In this document: positions 7,564 through 18,798 of the stretch, piece by piece
Numbering within the stretch: the stretch's first letter is position 1
How the letters are laid out: every line of letters starts with the position of its first letter
Translations under genes and position numbers: made by a program
DNA from: CAJINA01 sp964636125
GTDB taxonomy: Bacteria > Desulfobacterota > Desulfobacteria > Desulfobacterales > CAJINA01
Reading direction: 5' to 3'
Length of the DNA: 64,000 nt
Assembly: GCA_964636125.1 (NCBI GenBank)
Contig: CAZWPX010000003.1
Location: 108,810 to 172,809 of the forward strand
The notes under the pieces: model-generated
Told to the model about the DNA's origin: nothing
Database searches by the model: none
Seen by the model: the letters and a program-made list of their open reading frames with translations, nothing else

Positions 7564-9450
7564 TTAATTCAGCCTGTGATCTACACCAGGACAAGGATGG
7601 GCATAAAAAACCGTGTCGGGGGCCCATCCGGGGACAATTTCACTCTTCCGGCGCACCTGTTCCGGCAACTGCGCCTGGAAATCTTTGGCCCCGGACTGTA
7701 AAGGATAATATTTCCAGAAAATTACGTCAAATAGCAGGCCCCGGGTCCGATGCCAGTGCGGGATGATTCTCAGGGGCGCTTTTTGGGTAGAATCGCGGCG
7801 AACGATCTCCAATGCGGCCGGAATTGATTGAACCCGGTCTACCCGGACCCAACTCAAGGCGTCCGGCATGTTCAGCCCCTTGTAGGCCCGGGCTGGAAAA
7901 TTCACCTGCTGTCCGGTAAATATGTTGTCCAGGTCGCGAATATCGGGATTGCTGACAGCCATCTCCCGTCGTCGTTGGTTATTGTACTCCCCGTAAACTT
8001 TAATCATCACCCAGGATAAGATCTCGTATTCCCGCATGTAAATGCTACCGAGTGATTGCGGCGGGGATGCCGGGACCGCTTCCGGCAGCTGCGCTGCAAC
8101 CGCCTTTTCAGTTTGGGCTGGTTTGTAAAGGGCAGTCGCTACTGAATCGAAAGACTCGGCCTGGTCCCCGGTGGGCTCACCTGCATGTGCTTTTGCCATG
8201 ACGGTTTCAGGTACGGGTGGTGTCGGACTGACGGTGTCCTGAGCCTTTGTTCCAACCGGCAACCGTTCTGTCACCGGGGCTGTCTCTCGGGTGTCCAGGG
8301 GTACAGCCGCAGGCGTCTCACTGCGGACGGGGACCTGGGCGCTGTCCGGCTGTTCAACGTCGTGCTTTTTTGGCGAGCTCATCGTCGCCGGCAAGGCTGT
8401 TCGGGCCGGTTCCACCGGCCGCTGTGTCTGGGTCTGGACAGGTACCGCGGCAACAGCCGGCACCGTCGTCGGCCCGGATGCCTGAGATATACGGAATACC
8501 TTGCGGAAATTCTGGGTATTCACAGCGGTGCTTAATTTTTCAGGGGCCAGTAGAGCCAGGAAAGCACCACCCAGGATAAGGATGACAATCAATGCGCCTG
8601 CCAGTTTTTGCCAGCCGCCGGCGGTTTTTGCCTGCTTCCGGACAACACAGGAGCGGACAAGGCGCCAGCCCGCCTTTCTTTTATTTTTTACGATCATGGC
8701 CAGCATGACCCGGTGGCACAGATTCACAATTTTCCGCGGATAGCCGCCCGTGGCCCGGAAAATGGCTACCAGGGCCATCAGGGTCAGCATACTGCTGACG
8801 CTGCCTTCTAACCCTGCCTTCTGGAGCCGGTAATCTATCATCAGCCGGGTATCCCAGAACCCTAAAGGTCCCAGGGTGTGAAGCAGGTTGATCCGGTCTG
8901 CAAAATTGGCGTGTACCCCCAGTACATCTTCAAACTCACGCTGCGCAAAAATAACAATCTGCAACAGTTTGTATTCATTGGTTTCGTAATTCAGCAGTTC
9001 CCGCAATATTTCAAGAATATGGGTGGGTATCTTCTGCCCTTCGTCAATGATCAGAACAACAATTCTCTGTTCATCGACCCCTTTTTTATACAGGTACTTT
9101 TTAATGAACTCCTTGTACTCGGTCCAGCTACCGATACCGACATCCGGTTCCCGGGTGAACATCTGCGCCACGTATTTTAAAAAGGCGGCGGGATCCGCCA
9201 TGTGAGGATCGAGAATCAGGTGGGTTTCTATTTCTTCATCCCGACTGAATTTTTTCAGCAGCTGTCGGCAGAGGGTTGTTTTCCCCGTACCCACATCCCC
9301 AATCACAACATTCAGCCCCCGCCGCAGGCGCAATGACAGTTCCAGCTTTTGAAGGCAATCTTTGTGCTGCCTCGATTTAAAGAAACAGTTCGGGTCCGGT
9401 GAGTTTGAAAAAGGCTCTTTTTCAAGGTTGAGGAGTTTGAAATATTCCAT
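7564..9450 (-). CDS. ExeA/GspA/MshM-like AAA ATPase with membrane helix and LysM-like C-terminus
   Basis: 628 residues from the chosen ATG at 9450 (MEYFKLLNLEKEPFS, the normal start phrase of ExeA/MshM proteins). A GTG at 9507 would overlap the secretin gene by 20 nt. Residues ~1-265: AAA domain with Walker A GDVGTGKT and Walker B VVLIIDEGQ. One membrane helix (LIVILILGGAFLALL) follows near residue 290. A long Pro/Ala/Thr-rich periplasmic linker leads to a LysM-like stretch (YEILSWVMIKVYGEYN, then DNIFTGQQVNFP). In GspA/ExeA such C-termini bind peptidoglycan and help insert the secretin through the wall; this is inferred here from position 37 nt after the secretin gene. The last ~110 residues are unassigned. 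Confidence 0.85.
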   Translation of the reverse strand: MEYFKLLNLEKEPFSNSPDPNCFFKSRQHKDCLQKLELSLRLRRGLNVVIGDVGTGKTTLCRQLLKKFSRDEEIETHLILDPHMADPAAFLKYVAQMFTREPDVGIGSWTEYKEFIKKYLYKKGVDEQRIVVLIIDEGQKIPTHILEILRELLNYETNEYKLLQIVIFAQREFEDVLGVHANFADRINLLHTLGPLGFWDTRLMIDYRLQKAGLEGSVSSMLTLMALVAIFRATGGYPRKIVNLCHRVMLAMIVKNKRKAGWRLVRSCVVRKQAKTAGGWQKLAGALIVILILGGAFLALLAPEKLSTAVNTQNFRKVFRISQASGPTTVPAVAAVPVQTQTQRPVEPARTALPATMSSPKKHDVEQPDSAQVPVRSETPAAVPLDTRETAPVTERLPVGTKAQDTVSPTPPVPETVMAKAHAGEPTGDQAESFDSVATALYKPAQTEKAVAAQLPEAVPASPPQSLGSIYMREYEILSWVMIKVYGEYNNQRRREMAVSNPDIRDLDNIFTGQQVNFPARAYKGLNMPDALSWVRVDRVQSIPAALEIVRRDSTQKAPLRIIPHWHRTRGLLFDVIFWKYYPLQSGAKDFQAQLPEQVRRKSEIVPGWAPDTVFYAHPCPGVDHRLN

Positions 9451-9487
9451 ATCTTTCTGGGTTCGGCCGCCTGTATTCCCCGTGCTG

Positions 9488-10981
9488 CTATTTGGTAACT
9501 GCGCCACCGATTCTTTGTTTCAGAATATGCGGGGTAATGAAAATCAGGACGTCTTCGTATGATTTTTCGGTCTCTTCCCCCCTGAAAAACACCCCCAGAA
9601 GCGGCAGGTCTTTCAGCCCCGGCACACCGGAATCCACACGGCCGTCACTGGCGCTGTTCAACCCACCGATTACCGTGGTCTGACCATCATAGAGAATGAC
9701 GTTGGTTTCCGCATTTTTGGTAATGATGGCCGGATTCGTGGGCACGGTTGTATCAACCTCGTCCTTGTTGACTTTAATGATGAGTTTCAGCGCCTCGCCA
9801 TCTATCACATGGGGCGTGACCTCCAGTTTTAAAACAGCTTTTTTAAACTCAATCTTTACATTGCCGTCATCCACGCTCTGGTAGGGTACTTCACGGCCGC
9901 TTTCGAATATGGCTCTCTGGTTGTCAACCGTGGTAATGGATGGACTTGAAAGGATTTTAAGTTTTCGTTCTTTCTGAAGGGCAGTGAGCTGAGCTGTCAA
10001 TATATTTTCACCACCGCTATCAAGCAGGAAACCAATCGCCATCCCGGCCGCACCAGCTGTATTGGTCGGAAACTTGAAGGCAAGATTATCAGAGTTTCCG
10101 TCCGCATCAACGCCAGTGGTGGTGTAGGTGTTGTTACTGTCGGAAACCTGGTATTTCCCGCCCCATTGCACACCGAGCTCCCGGGCGGTTGTACTGGCGG
10201 CTTCCACGATGAAGGCCTCGATCAGTACCTGCGGCGTAGGCAAGTCGAGTTTTTCAATCAGGGGCAGCATGTTGCCGATATCCTCTTCCAGGGCCTGCAC
10301 GATCAGCGTGTTGGTATGCGCGTCCACCATGATCGAACCGATGGTCTTGCCATTCTTACTTTTTGTCAGAAAAGCATCAAGCGTGATTTTAAGTGCCTCT
10401 GCCTCGGTATAGTCGATGCGGATGATGCGCGTGGTCAGGGGTTCGAGTTCACGCATATCTATTTGCCGGGTCGCTCTCTGGAGATCCTGTTCCACATCGG
10501 CTGCCGTCATGATGCGGATGATATCACCCTCCCAGGTATACGACAGACCATGGGTTTTCAATACCGCCATAAAAACCTGGTTCCAGGGCGCCCGGTTGAT
10601 GTTGATATTGGCCCGCCCGCTGACCTTCTCATTAATCATGATGTTCTGCCCGGCGGCCCGGGCGAGTGAACGCAGCAGCACGGACACATCCACGTCACTC
10701 ATATTCAGGGAGACCGGATCCTCGGGCAACGTGCGAACTTTGGTTGCAGTTGCCGGTTGGCCGGAGCCTTCCTCGAAAAGAGCTTCCTCTCTTCCGAGAT
10801 CACTCACGCGCCGGGTTTTGCTGGGGGAAAACCCCTGGGACTCTTCAGCTTTCGTCTTCCATTCATGATACGATTTCTCGACGCTCTTTTTGTCATTGTT
10901 CACACACCCTGCAATCAAAATCGCCAGGAACAGGCAGGTGACCAGATTAGAGCAGTTTATGAAAGAATTTATGTTCTTCAT
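9488..10981 (-). CDS. Outer-membrane secretin, MshL/PilQ family, lipoprotein
   Basis: 497 residues. The N-terminus is a lipoprotein signal with lipobox IAGC (Cys26). Residues ~88-160 form a secretin/TonB short N-domain (VSVLLRSLARAAGQNIMINE), followed by a NolW-type N domain (RIIRIDYTEAEALKITLDAF). The C-terminal beta domain (~255-490) includes VPYQSV, VTPHVI and the closing phrase DLPLLGVFFRGEETEKS typical of secretins. Multimers form the outer-membrane gate through which the pilus or substrate passes. Being a lipoprotein, it may reach the outer membrane without a separate pilotin. It sits between the PilP-like and ExeA-like genes, as mshL does in MSHA loci. Confidence 0.93.
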   Translation of the reverse strand: MKNINSFINCSNLVTCLFLAILIAGCVNNDKKSVEKSYHEWKTKAEESQGFSPSKTRRVSDLGREEALFEEGSGQPATATKVRTLPEDPVSLNMSDVDVSVLLRSLARAAGQNIMINEKVSGRANININRAPWNQVFMAVLKTHGLSYTWEGDIIRIMTAADVEQDLQRATRQIDMRELEPLTTRIIRIDYTEAEALKITLDAFLTKSKNGKTIGSIMVDAHTNTLIVQALEEDIGNMLPLIEKLDLPTPQVLIEAFIVEAASTTARELGVQWGGKYQVSDSNNTYTTTGVDADGNSDNLAFKFPTNTAGAAGMAIGFLLDSGGENILTAQLTALQKERKLKILSSPSITTVDNQRAIFESGREVPYQSVDDGNVKIEFKKAVLKLEVTPHVIDGEALKLIIKVNKDEVDTTVPTNPAIITKNAETNVILYDGQTTVIGGLNSASDGRVDSGVPGLKDLPLLGVFFRGEETEKSYEDVLIFITPHILKQRIGGAVTK

Positions 10982-11044
10982 TTGAAATAGGTCTCACTTG
11001 TCAGTTGAGATAACATTCGCAAATCCCTGTTCTCCAGCACCACC

Positions 11045-11557
11045 CTATCCGCCTGTCTCTTCAATGGGTACGACGACAATTACGTTCTCTTCTTCCAGCA
11101 TGATGTGGATCTCTTTGGGAGAGATCTTCTGCAAAACAGCCCCCTGGATTTCAAGCCGGTCTCCCTTCTGATACTCCATACCATTGATAATTGCCAGTTG
11201 GTTCAGGCCCATCTGCATATATCCGGAGTAGTTAAACGCCCCGGTCAACTGGTCGGATGAGATAATTTCGGCCTCTTTCTGAATCTCTTCATCCTCGACC
11301 TTGATCTCCTGCATCACCAAGAATGGGTCATTCTTCCAGGCGGCCAGAGCTTTATTAATAATGCGGCTGTCCCGGATTGTGGCGTCCGCCTTTTTCATGC
11401 GCATGATCAGGTCTGTGACGAAATCACTTACGGGGATCTGCGCAGTTGCGTTTCTTTTCCGGGTCTCTTTGGGCGAACTGGAAAAAAGCAAACTGAAGGC
11501 GCCATATAAAACCGCTGCAACCATCCCGCCCACGATTATTTTTTCTCGTTTCGTCAT
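11045..11557 (-). CDS. PilP/MshK-like inner-membrane pilus protein
   Basis: 170 residues. One N-terminal membrane anchor (IIVGGMVAAVLYGAFSLLF), a charged helical linker, then a small beta domain at the C-terminus (LNQLAIINGMEYQKGDRLEI and ISPKEIHIMLEEENVIVVV). This is the plan of PilP, MshK and the homology region of GspC, which link the inner-membrane complex to the secretin. The similarity is by layout more than by strong motifs. It lies between the PilO-like gene and the secretin, exactly where pilP/mshK is expected. Unlike PilP there is no lipobox; it has a membrane helix instead. Confidence 0.7.
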   Translation of the reverse strand: MTKREKIIVGGMVAAVLYGAFSLLFSSSPKETRKRNATAQIPVSDFVTDLIMRMKKADATIRDSRIINKALAAWKNDPFLVMQEIKVEDEEIQKEAEIISSDQLTGAFNYSGYMQMGLNQLAIINGMEYQKGDRLEIQGAVLQKISPKEIHIMLEEENVIVVVPIEETGG

Positions 11558-11599
11558 CGTTTGGTTCTGAAAAATTGCCGGTTATAGCTATTGCCCATC

Positions 11600-11732
11600 C
11601 ATAAATCAAAGATTTCAGGATGGCGCTATTAGCGGTTAGCAATTAGGTAATGCACTGTATTTTTACAGTTTTATCTAAAAGCTAATGGCTAAAAGCCAAT
11701 ACCTTCCATCCATGATTTCCAATCATGGATGG
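11600..11732. repeat. Palindrome-rich intergenic element between pilO-like and pilP-like genes
   Basis: The 178-bp gap holds a 12-bp perfect inverted repeat (CCATCCATGATT / AATCATGGATGG, 3-nt loop, 11706-11732) just after the pilO-like stop. It also holds repeated TTAGC/GCTAA blocks (11629-11697) and a second CCATCC...GGATGG pair (11596-11622). No T-run follows on either strand. It looks like a REP-type palindromic unit or an mRNA processing/stability element. Confidence 0.5.
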
Positions 11733-11735
11733 ACA

Positions 11736-12260
11736 CTAGTTAAGTGCGATCCAGATTCGCAGCTTGTATTCCTGTCCGCCGGGAACAGCCGATATCATCA
11801 GTTTTTCAATAAACTCGAGGTACGGCAGCCGGACAAGTGCTTTCAAGAAAACATCATATTGCCGCAACGCACCCTGCAGGACCAGGTCCACCCTCATCAG
11901 TTTGACGTCATTTACCAGGGCATTCAGGTCGGCTGAAATACCGACCATCTGCATTTGTGTATCAACAGCCAGACGCGTGAGTTGATCGGTTACCATACCC
12001 GCTTCGTCCCGCGCCAGGGGAGCCCGCTGGGGAATGTGGGCCATGGCTGTGACCAATTCTTTTCTCTTTTTGACCAGCCTCCCAAAAACAGGGGCCAGCT
12101 GTCGCTGTTCATCAACCTCCGCCTTAACCTGCTTCCGGGTTTCCTCAGCCTTCCCAATTGCAAAATAGCTGGGGACCACCATCAGCCCCACGATGGCGGC
12201 CAGCGCACCTGCGAAAATCGCAAGATTTCTGATCGACTTTTTGGGAAGGCTGGGTATCAT
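11736..12260 (-). CDS. PilO/MshJ-like inner-membrane pilus protein
   Basis: 174 residues with a single N-terminal membrane helix (FAGALAAIVGLMVVPSYFAI), a coiled-coil segment (KAEETRKQVKAEVDEQRQL) and a C-terminal ferredoxin-like alpha/beta domain ending YLEFIEKLMISAVPGGQEYK. This is the PilO plan; PilO pairs with PilN in the inner membrane and sets the height of the alignment complex. It follows the PilM/PilN fusion by 73 nt. Slightly shorter than PilO of Pseudomonas (~207 aa) and near MshJ length. Confidence 0.8.
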   Translation of the reverse strand: MIPSLPKKSIRNLAIFAGALAAIVGLMVVPSYFAIGKAEETRKQVKAEVDEQRQLAPVFGRLVKKRKELVTAMAHIPQRAPLARDEAGMVTDQLTRLAVDTQMQMVGISADLNALVNDVKLMRVDLVLQGALRQYDVFLKALVRLPYLEFIEKLMISAVPGGQEYKLRIWIALN

Positions 12261-12333
12261 AAAGAGACGGCTTCTCCGGTTTTACTCAAACAATTCACGC
12301 TCGGATCCGATTTTGGATCAATGTATCGTTTTG

Positions 12334-14235
12334 TCATATGATGGATAGAGCCACGACGAACTTCAAAGTTTCCTTTTCATCGATTTCAACAGTCATCTTT
12401 TCCTTAACGGCCGGCTTTGTAAAAAAGGGCGACTTTTTAAGTCTGACAAGGTACTCCGTCATAATTCTTTCAAAAAATTCGCTGTTTCCGGACACCGTGC
12501 CTTCGATGCTGAGGGTCTTGCCTGTTTTCGTGATTTGTTGCGAAGCCACCGACCCCAGTGTGGCCTGCACAGAGGCCAGTTTTATGTTTTCAGGTGTAAT
12601 TTCCAACAATTCGGCTATCAAGGCCACCGGCAGATAGTGATCGGCTCCGGCGGAATAAGCTTTCATTCTATTGACTGTGTCGCCGGTCACAGATGCCATC
12701 AGGTTGCGTTCCAGTTTGGGACTATAAGCATCCAGTTCGGCCTGCAGGGGCCGCGTGCTGGCTTTGATATCACTCACCAGGCTGGTTTGATAGTAAAAAA
12801 CACCCATGGCAATACAAGCCAGCAGGATAAACACGCTGTAGGCCATCTGGTTGAATCTCTTGGTAAAGGCTCTTTTGGCTTTATGGATATAAGTGAAAAT
12901 AAAATTGGGCGTGCTTTCATTTTCAGACAGGGCCATTCCGGCCGCAGGAACAAAAATGTCCCCCACAACCGGGACACCCTCCGGGACGTACTTTGGTTTT
13001 GAATCCGGCAAGACACTGAAAGGGTCCATCTGGCTGATAGGCATTCCCAGTTGTTTCCCAAGATAGGTCACAACGCTATTTTTAGAACTGATCTCCCCGG
13101 ACACATAGACATCATCAATCGGATCGCTGTTGAATTTGAGTTCAAAGTGCTCGATGGTCATTTCCAACTGACGCACAACCCGATCGAGGGCGGGTCTGAA
13201 CATTCCGAATATCAGGCGTTCCTTTTTTAGATCAGAACGGGTCCGGTCTGCGCGGGCACCCGGTGACGGTATTTCCGACTGGAGAAAGTTCGCAAAAATT
13301 TTATTGGCCTTTTCCAGATTGCGCAGGGTCTCCGGGTTCTCAGCCTGGGGTTCGTTGTCCGGGGCTGCAAGTGCCAGGGCCGGATCGGCGGGCGGACGTT
13401 CTTTCTCGAAAGTTTCGGCGATCGCCTGGACCATACTTCTAGCCCCAGCCTTGATATCTCTTGAAAGTACCAGTACCCCCTTGGAAAAGATGGTAATTCG
13501 GGACCAGTCACTGCCTATAAAAAGGGTGCACACGTTCTTCCCGGAGCTTTTTAGCCAACCGGCCCTGAGTAGATTCTGGATGGCAAAAGGGACAATTGAA
13601 ATCCCCTTCAGGGGGCTGCCTGCTTTGGCGAAAAGCTGCTTGGTTGAATTTACTTCATTTTTGGGTGCTGTGTATGCAAGTACGTTTTTCTTTTGTTCGC
13701 CATCCTTGTAGGCAGTCTCGACAATTTGAAAATCAAAAATCTGGGTTTCAGTAATGGCGGTCTCTTTCTGGAAAGCAAACTTGACGGCATTGGGGATTTG
13801 CCGGGCGGGAATCTTCGGAATCTGCAGGAATTTGGTCTCAACCTCGGCTGAAGAAATGGTCGCCCACAGGGACGCGTTTTTATATTTACCACTGAATTCT
13901 TTCAGTAGTCCCTTGAGTAGTTTTGTGAATGGAGGGCTGCCCTTTTCAATATCCGGGCCGTAAGGTATTTTCTTGACTTCCAGTAGTTTCTGCCGCTTTT
14001 CTGAGACTCGCAGGACTGCGGCCACGGTAATGTCTGAAGCATTGATGTCCACACCGATTTTAACTACTTTTTTAGTCTTTCCTTTTTTGCCCAGGCTGCT
14101 TTTTCGCCCTAACAGATTTTTCTTTACCTGTTGCGTTTTGGAAGAGCCTTCCACGGCACTGGACAATTCAGCACCTTTGCTCCGGATCAATTTAAGGAGC
14201 TTTTCAGTGGATGTGATGTCATCTTTTTTCGGCAA
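12334..14235 (-). CDS. PilM-PilN fusion protein (actin-fold cytoplasmic domain joined to membrane PilN domain)
   Basis: 633 residues from a TTG at 14235. Residues ~50-440 carry an actin/FtsA-like PilM fold (KVVKIGVDINASDITVAAVL, later IPARQIPNAVKFAFQKE and VCTLFIGSDWSRITIFSKGV). A membrane helix (YSVFILLACIAMGVFYY) and a PilN-like periplasmic part follow (~445-633). Normally PilM is cytoplasmic and binds the N-terminal tail of a separate PilN; here both are one chain. The TTG start is chosen because GGAG stands 7 nt upstream. An ATG at 14277 in the same frame has only a purine run touching it. First gene of the minus-strand pilus operon, with a candidate promoter and inverted repeat just upstream. 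Confidence 0.82.
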   Translation of the reverse strand: MPKKDDITSTEKLLKLIRSKGAELSSAVEGSSKTQQVKKNLLGRKSSLGKKGKTKKVVKIGVDINASDITVAAVLRVSEKRQKLLEVKKIPYGPDIEKGSPPFTKLLKGLLKEFSGKYKNASLWATISSAEVETKFLQIPKIPARQIPNAVKFAFQKETAITETQIFDFQIVETAYKDGEQKKNVLAYTAPKNEVNSTKQLFAKAGSPLKGISIVPFAIQNLLRAGWLKSSGKNVCTLFIGSDWSRITIFSKGVLVLSRDIKAGARSMVQAIAETFEKERPPADPALALAAPDNEPQAENPETLRNLEKANKIFANFLQSEIPSPGARADRTRSDLKKERLIFGMFRPALDRVVRQLEMTIEHFELKFNSDPIDDVYVSGEISSKNSVVTYLGKQLGMPISQMDPFSVLPDSKPKYVPEGVPVVGDIFVPAAGMALSENESTPNFIFTYIHKAKRAFTKRFNQMAYSVFILLACIAMGVFYYQTSLVSDIKASTRPLQAELDAYSPKLERNLMASVTGDTVNRMKAYSAGADHYLPVALIAELLEITPENIKLASVQATLGSVASQQITKTGKTLSIEGTVSGNSEFFERIMTEYLVRLKKSPFFTKPAVKEKMTVEIDEKETLKFVVALSII

Positions 14236-14308
14236 GGTGGTTCTCCAAAAATTTGCACAGCCGACCCGGGGCGGCATACCCCTATAATTTCATATAATTT
14301 TCTATAAT

Positions 14309-14343
14309 TTACTATATTCACCATAGTAATCAACTTTTGTCAA
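14309..14343 (-). promoter_or_regulatory. Candidate promoter with overlapping inverted repeat, upstream of the pilus operon
   Basis: On the minus strand a perfect TTGACA (14338-14343) is followed by an AT-rich stretch with TATAGT- and TATAAT-like words. A perfect 7-bp inverted repeat (TTACTAT, 7-nt gap, ATAGTAA; 14309-14329) lies in the spacer/-10 area, a fitting place for an operator. Three near-direct repeats of TATAATTT follow (14283-14310). The best -10 spacing is not ideal, so the promoter call is tentative. Confidence 0.4.
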
Positions 14344-14422
14344 GGATTAACAACCGTTAACTGACCAGCCTTGAATATTTCTTGCACAAGAAACCGTTTC
14401 AATGTATGATTTTCGATTGTTA

Positions 14423-14516
14423 GCCTGTTAACGTTGCAGGCGGTACTCCGCAGGGCTGCTAAAAACCGGAGGGCAGGACGACGCATCCGATGCCTTAAGC
14501 CGTAAAACTGTTAACG
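14423..14516 (+). promoter_or_regulatory. Structured leader upstream of the hybrid kinase gene, family unknown
   Basis: About 95 nt that can fold into consecutive stems: GCCTG/CAGGC (14423-14441), CTCCG/CGGAG (14446-14471) and GGCAGGA with TCC..TGCC (14472-14494). The block is flanked by two copies of CTGTTAACG (14425 and 14508), and a third GTTAAC is at 14356. I compared it by eye with the c-di-GMP-I riboswitch and did not find its hallmark GGGACGCAAAGCC, so no family is assigned. Confidence 0.35.
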
Positions 14517-14556
14517 CTACTCTATTTACAGGGTAAAATTTTCACACGGGGGCCTG

Positions 14557-17159
<2,603 letters not shown>

Positions 17160-17163
<4 letters not shown>

Positions 17164-18188
17164 ACATCCTGGTTGCCGAAGACGACACCATCACCCGTAA
17201 ACGCCTGCAGCACTATATCGAAAAATGGGGTTACCGGGTAACAACCGCTAAAAATGGCCTGGAAGCACTGGAACTGCTCCTCTCAGGCAACACGGATATA
17301 CTGGTTACCGATTGGATGATGCCAGAAATGGACGGGATTGAGCTGGTGCGCAACATCAGAAACGGCCCCCAGGCTGCGTATGTCTACATCATCCTCGTCA
17401 CGGCCAAGTCTGAGAAGCAGGACATTCTGGAAGGCCTGCTGGGCAGCGAAGTGGACGACTACATGGTTAAACCTTTTGACCCGGATATTTTGCACGCCCG
17501 CATCAGTGTCGGGGCCCGCACGGTCAAACTGGAAAGGGCTCTGCGTAAATACAACGAAGGGCTGGAGAAACTCGTTCAGCACCAGACATCCGTTATCAAA
17601 AAAACCAAGGAAGAAACCCTTTTTCGCCTCCTGACGGCTCTGGAGTCAAGGGACAAGGAAACTGCCGGGCATGTTCGCCGGATAGCCCTGTTCAGCAGCC
17701 TGACTGCTGAGTCGGCAGGCTGGGTTTCGGAATCTGCCTATGATATCCGCCTGGCTGCCCCCATGCATGATATCGGTAAAATCGGGATTCCGGACTCGAT
17801 CCTGAGAAAAGAAGGTGAGCTCAGCAAAGAGGAATTTGCGATTATTAAAAGGCACACGACCATTGGGGGGCAGATTCTGGAAGGCTCGGAATACCCCATG
17901 CTGCAGATGGCCCACGGCATTGCCCTGGGTCATCATGAGTGGTGGAATGGAAAGGGCTATCCGGCGGGCATTTCCGGCGAGGAAATCCCGGTCGCGGCCC
18001 GTATTGTGGCCCTTGTGGATGTATACGATGCCCTGAGCAACGACAGGATATACGCCGCAGCCCAACCCACGGATGAGGTGATCGCTTATATGTCCAAAAG
18101 GAGGGGAACCCAGTTTGACCCTTACTTTTACGATATTTTTATAGATCTGATACCCGAATTTATCAAAATCACGAGCAGCAGCAATTAG
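17160..18188 (+). CDS. Response regulator with HD-GYP c-di-GMP phosphodiesterase output
   Basis: 342 residues. Receiver (~1-120) with acidic pair EDD, phospho-acceptor Asp51 in VTDWMMPEMDG and Lys in VKPFDPD. A short coiled linker leads to an HD-GYP domain (~155-335) with His203-Asp204 in MHDIGKIGIPD, HHE at 258-260 and GYP at 266-268. All signature residues are kept, so active hydrolysis of c-di-GMP is likely. Start overlaps the hybrid kinase stop by 4 nt. Because the adjoining pilus locus has an MshEN-type ATPase, the natural reading is local lowering of c-di-GMP to alter pilus assembly; that link is inference. Confidence 0.95.
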
Positions 18189-18238
18189 AATTCACCTGTT
18201 CAGGGTGGCTATTGTTTCATAACGAGGAGGTGCTGAAC

Positions 18239-18688
18239 ATGCCGGAAGGCCTGGATGTTATCATCGTTGACGACGATCCCGATGTTTGTGAGGTACTCAC
18301 CGATATCGTCCGGCGTTTCTACACCTGGGGCGAAGTCATCGCATTCACCCATGTAGATACAGCCATTGAGCACTGTCTTGGCAGAGAAACAGGTATCGCA
18401 ATCTTCATCGTCGATATCTTTCTAAATGGTAAAAGCGGATTTCTCTTCCTTGATTTGATCAACGAAAAATTTCCGACTGCCCACGAAGATACCATTCTCA
18501 TCACTGGAAATGCCAATGACGATGTTGTCAACATGTGTGTCGCCTCGGAGGTGAATCACCTCCTGGAAAAACCCATCCGACCGTACGCCCTGCAGCTGGC
18601 CGTACGCTCAATCACATCTAAATACCTGAAATTCGCAAAAAAGCTTCTTAAAGATCCAAATTTTGCAGAACATGTGGTTGGCTTTTAA
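18239..18688 (+). CDS. Single-domain response regulator
   Basis: 149 residues. Receiver domain at ~1-125 with acidic residues VDDDPD, phospho-acceptor Asp in FIVDIFLNGKSG, Thr in ILITGN and Lys in LLEKPI. The C-terminal ~25 residues form a helix with no known output domain. The ATG at 18239 has AGGAGG 8 nt upstream; a TTG further up (18212) is less likely. Third gene of the kinase/HD-GYP operon, 50 nt after the phosphodiesterase. It may be a phosphate sink or a protein-interaction switch. A +1 shift at a TTTT run (18683-18686) just before the stop would extend the frame with coding-like residues, so the stop may be recent. Confidence 0.9.
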   Translation: MPEGLDVIIVDDDPDVCEVLTDIVRRFYTWGEVIAFTHVDTAIEHCLGRETGIAIFIVDIFLNGKSGFLFLDLINEKFPTAHEDTILITGNANDDVVNMCVASEVNHLLEKPIRPYALQLAVRSITSKYLKFAKKLLKDPNFAEHVVGF

Positions 18689-18798
18689 GGTGACCGGACA
18701 GGCGCAAAGCGAGCCCCTGTCTGCAAACGAGGCCCTCATCACCCTGGTACAGGTTACAGCTGAGGATCCCGGGATTCAAAAGCAGCTGCTCTCCATTT

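Noticed and set aside
14321..14343. Second sigma-54 promoter for the main pilus operon
   Set aside because: No TGGCAC/TTGC pair with correct spacing was found upstream of 14277; the region fits a TTGACA-type promoter better.
14423..14516. c-di-GMP-I (GEMM) riboswitch before the kinase gene
   Set aside because: Stems and a GGACGACGCATCC phrase are suggestive, but the hallmark GGGACGCAAAGCC and tetraloop receptor are missing.
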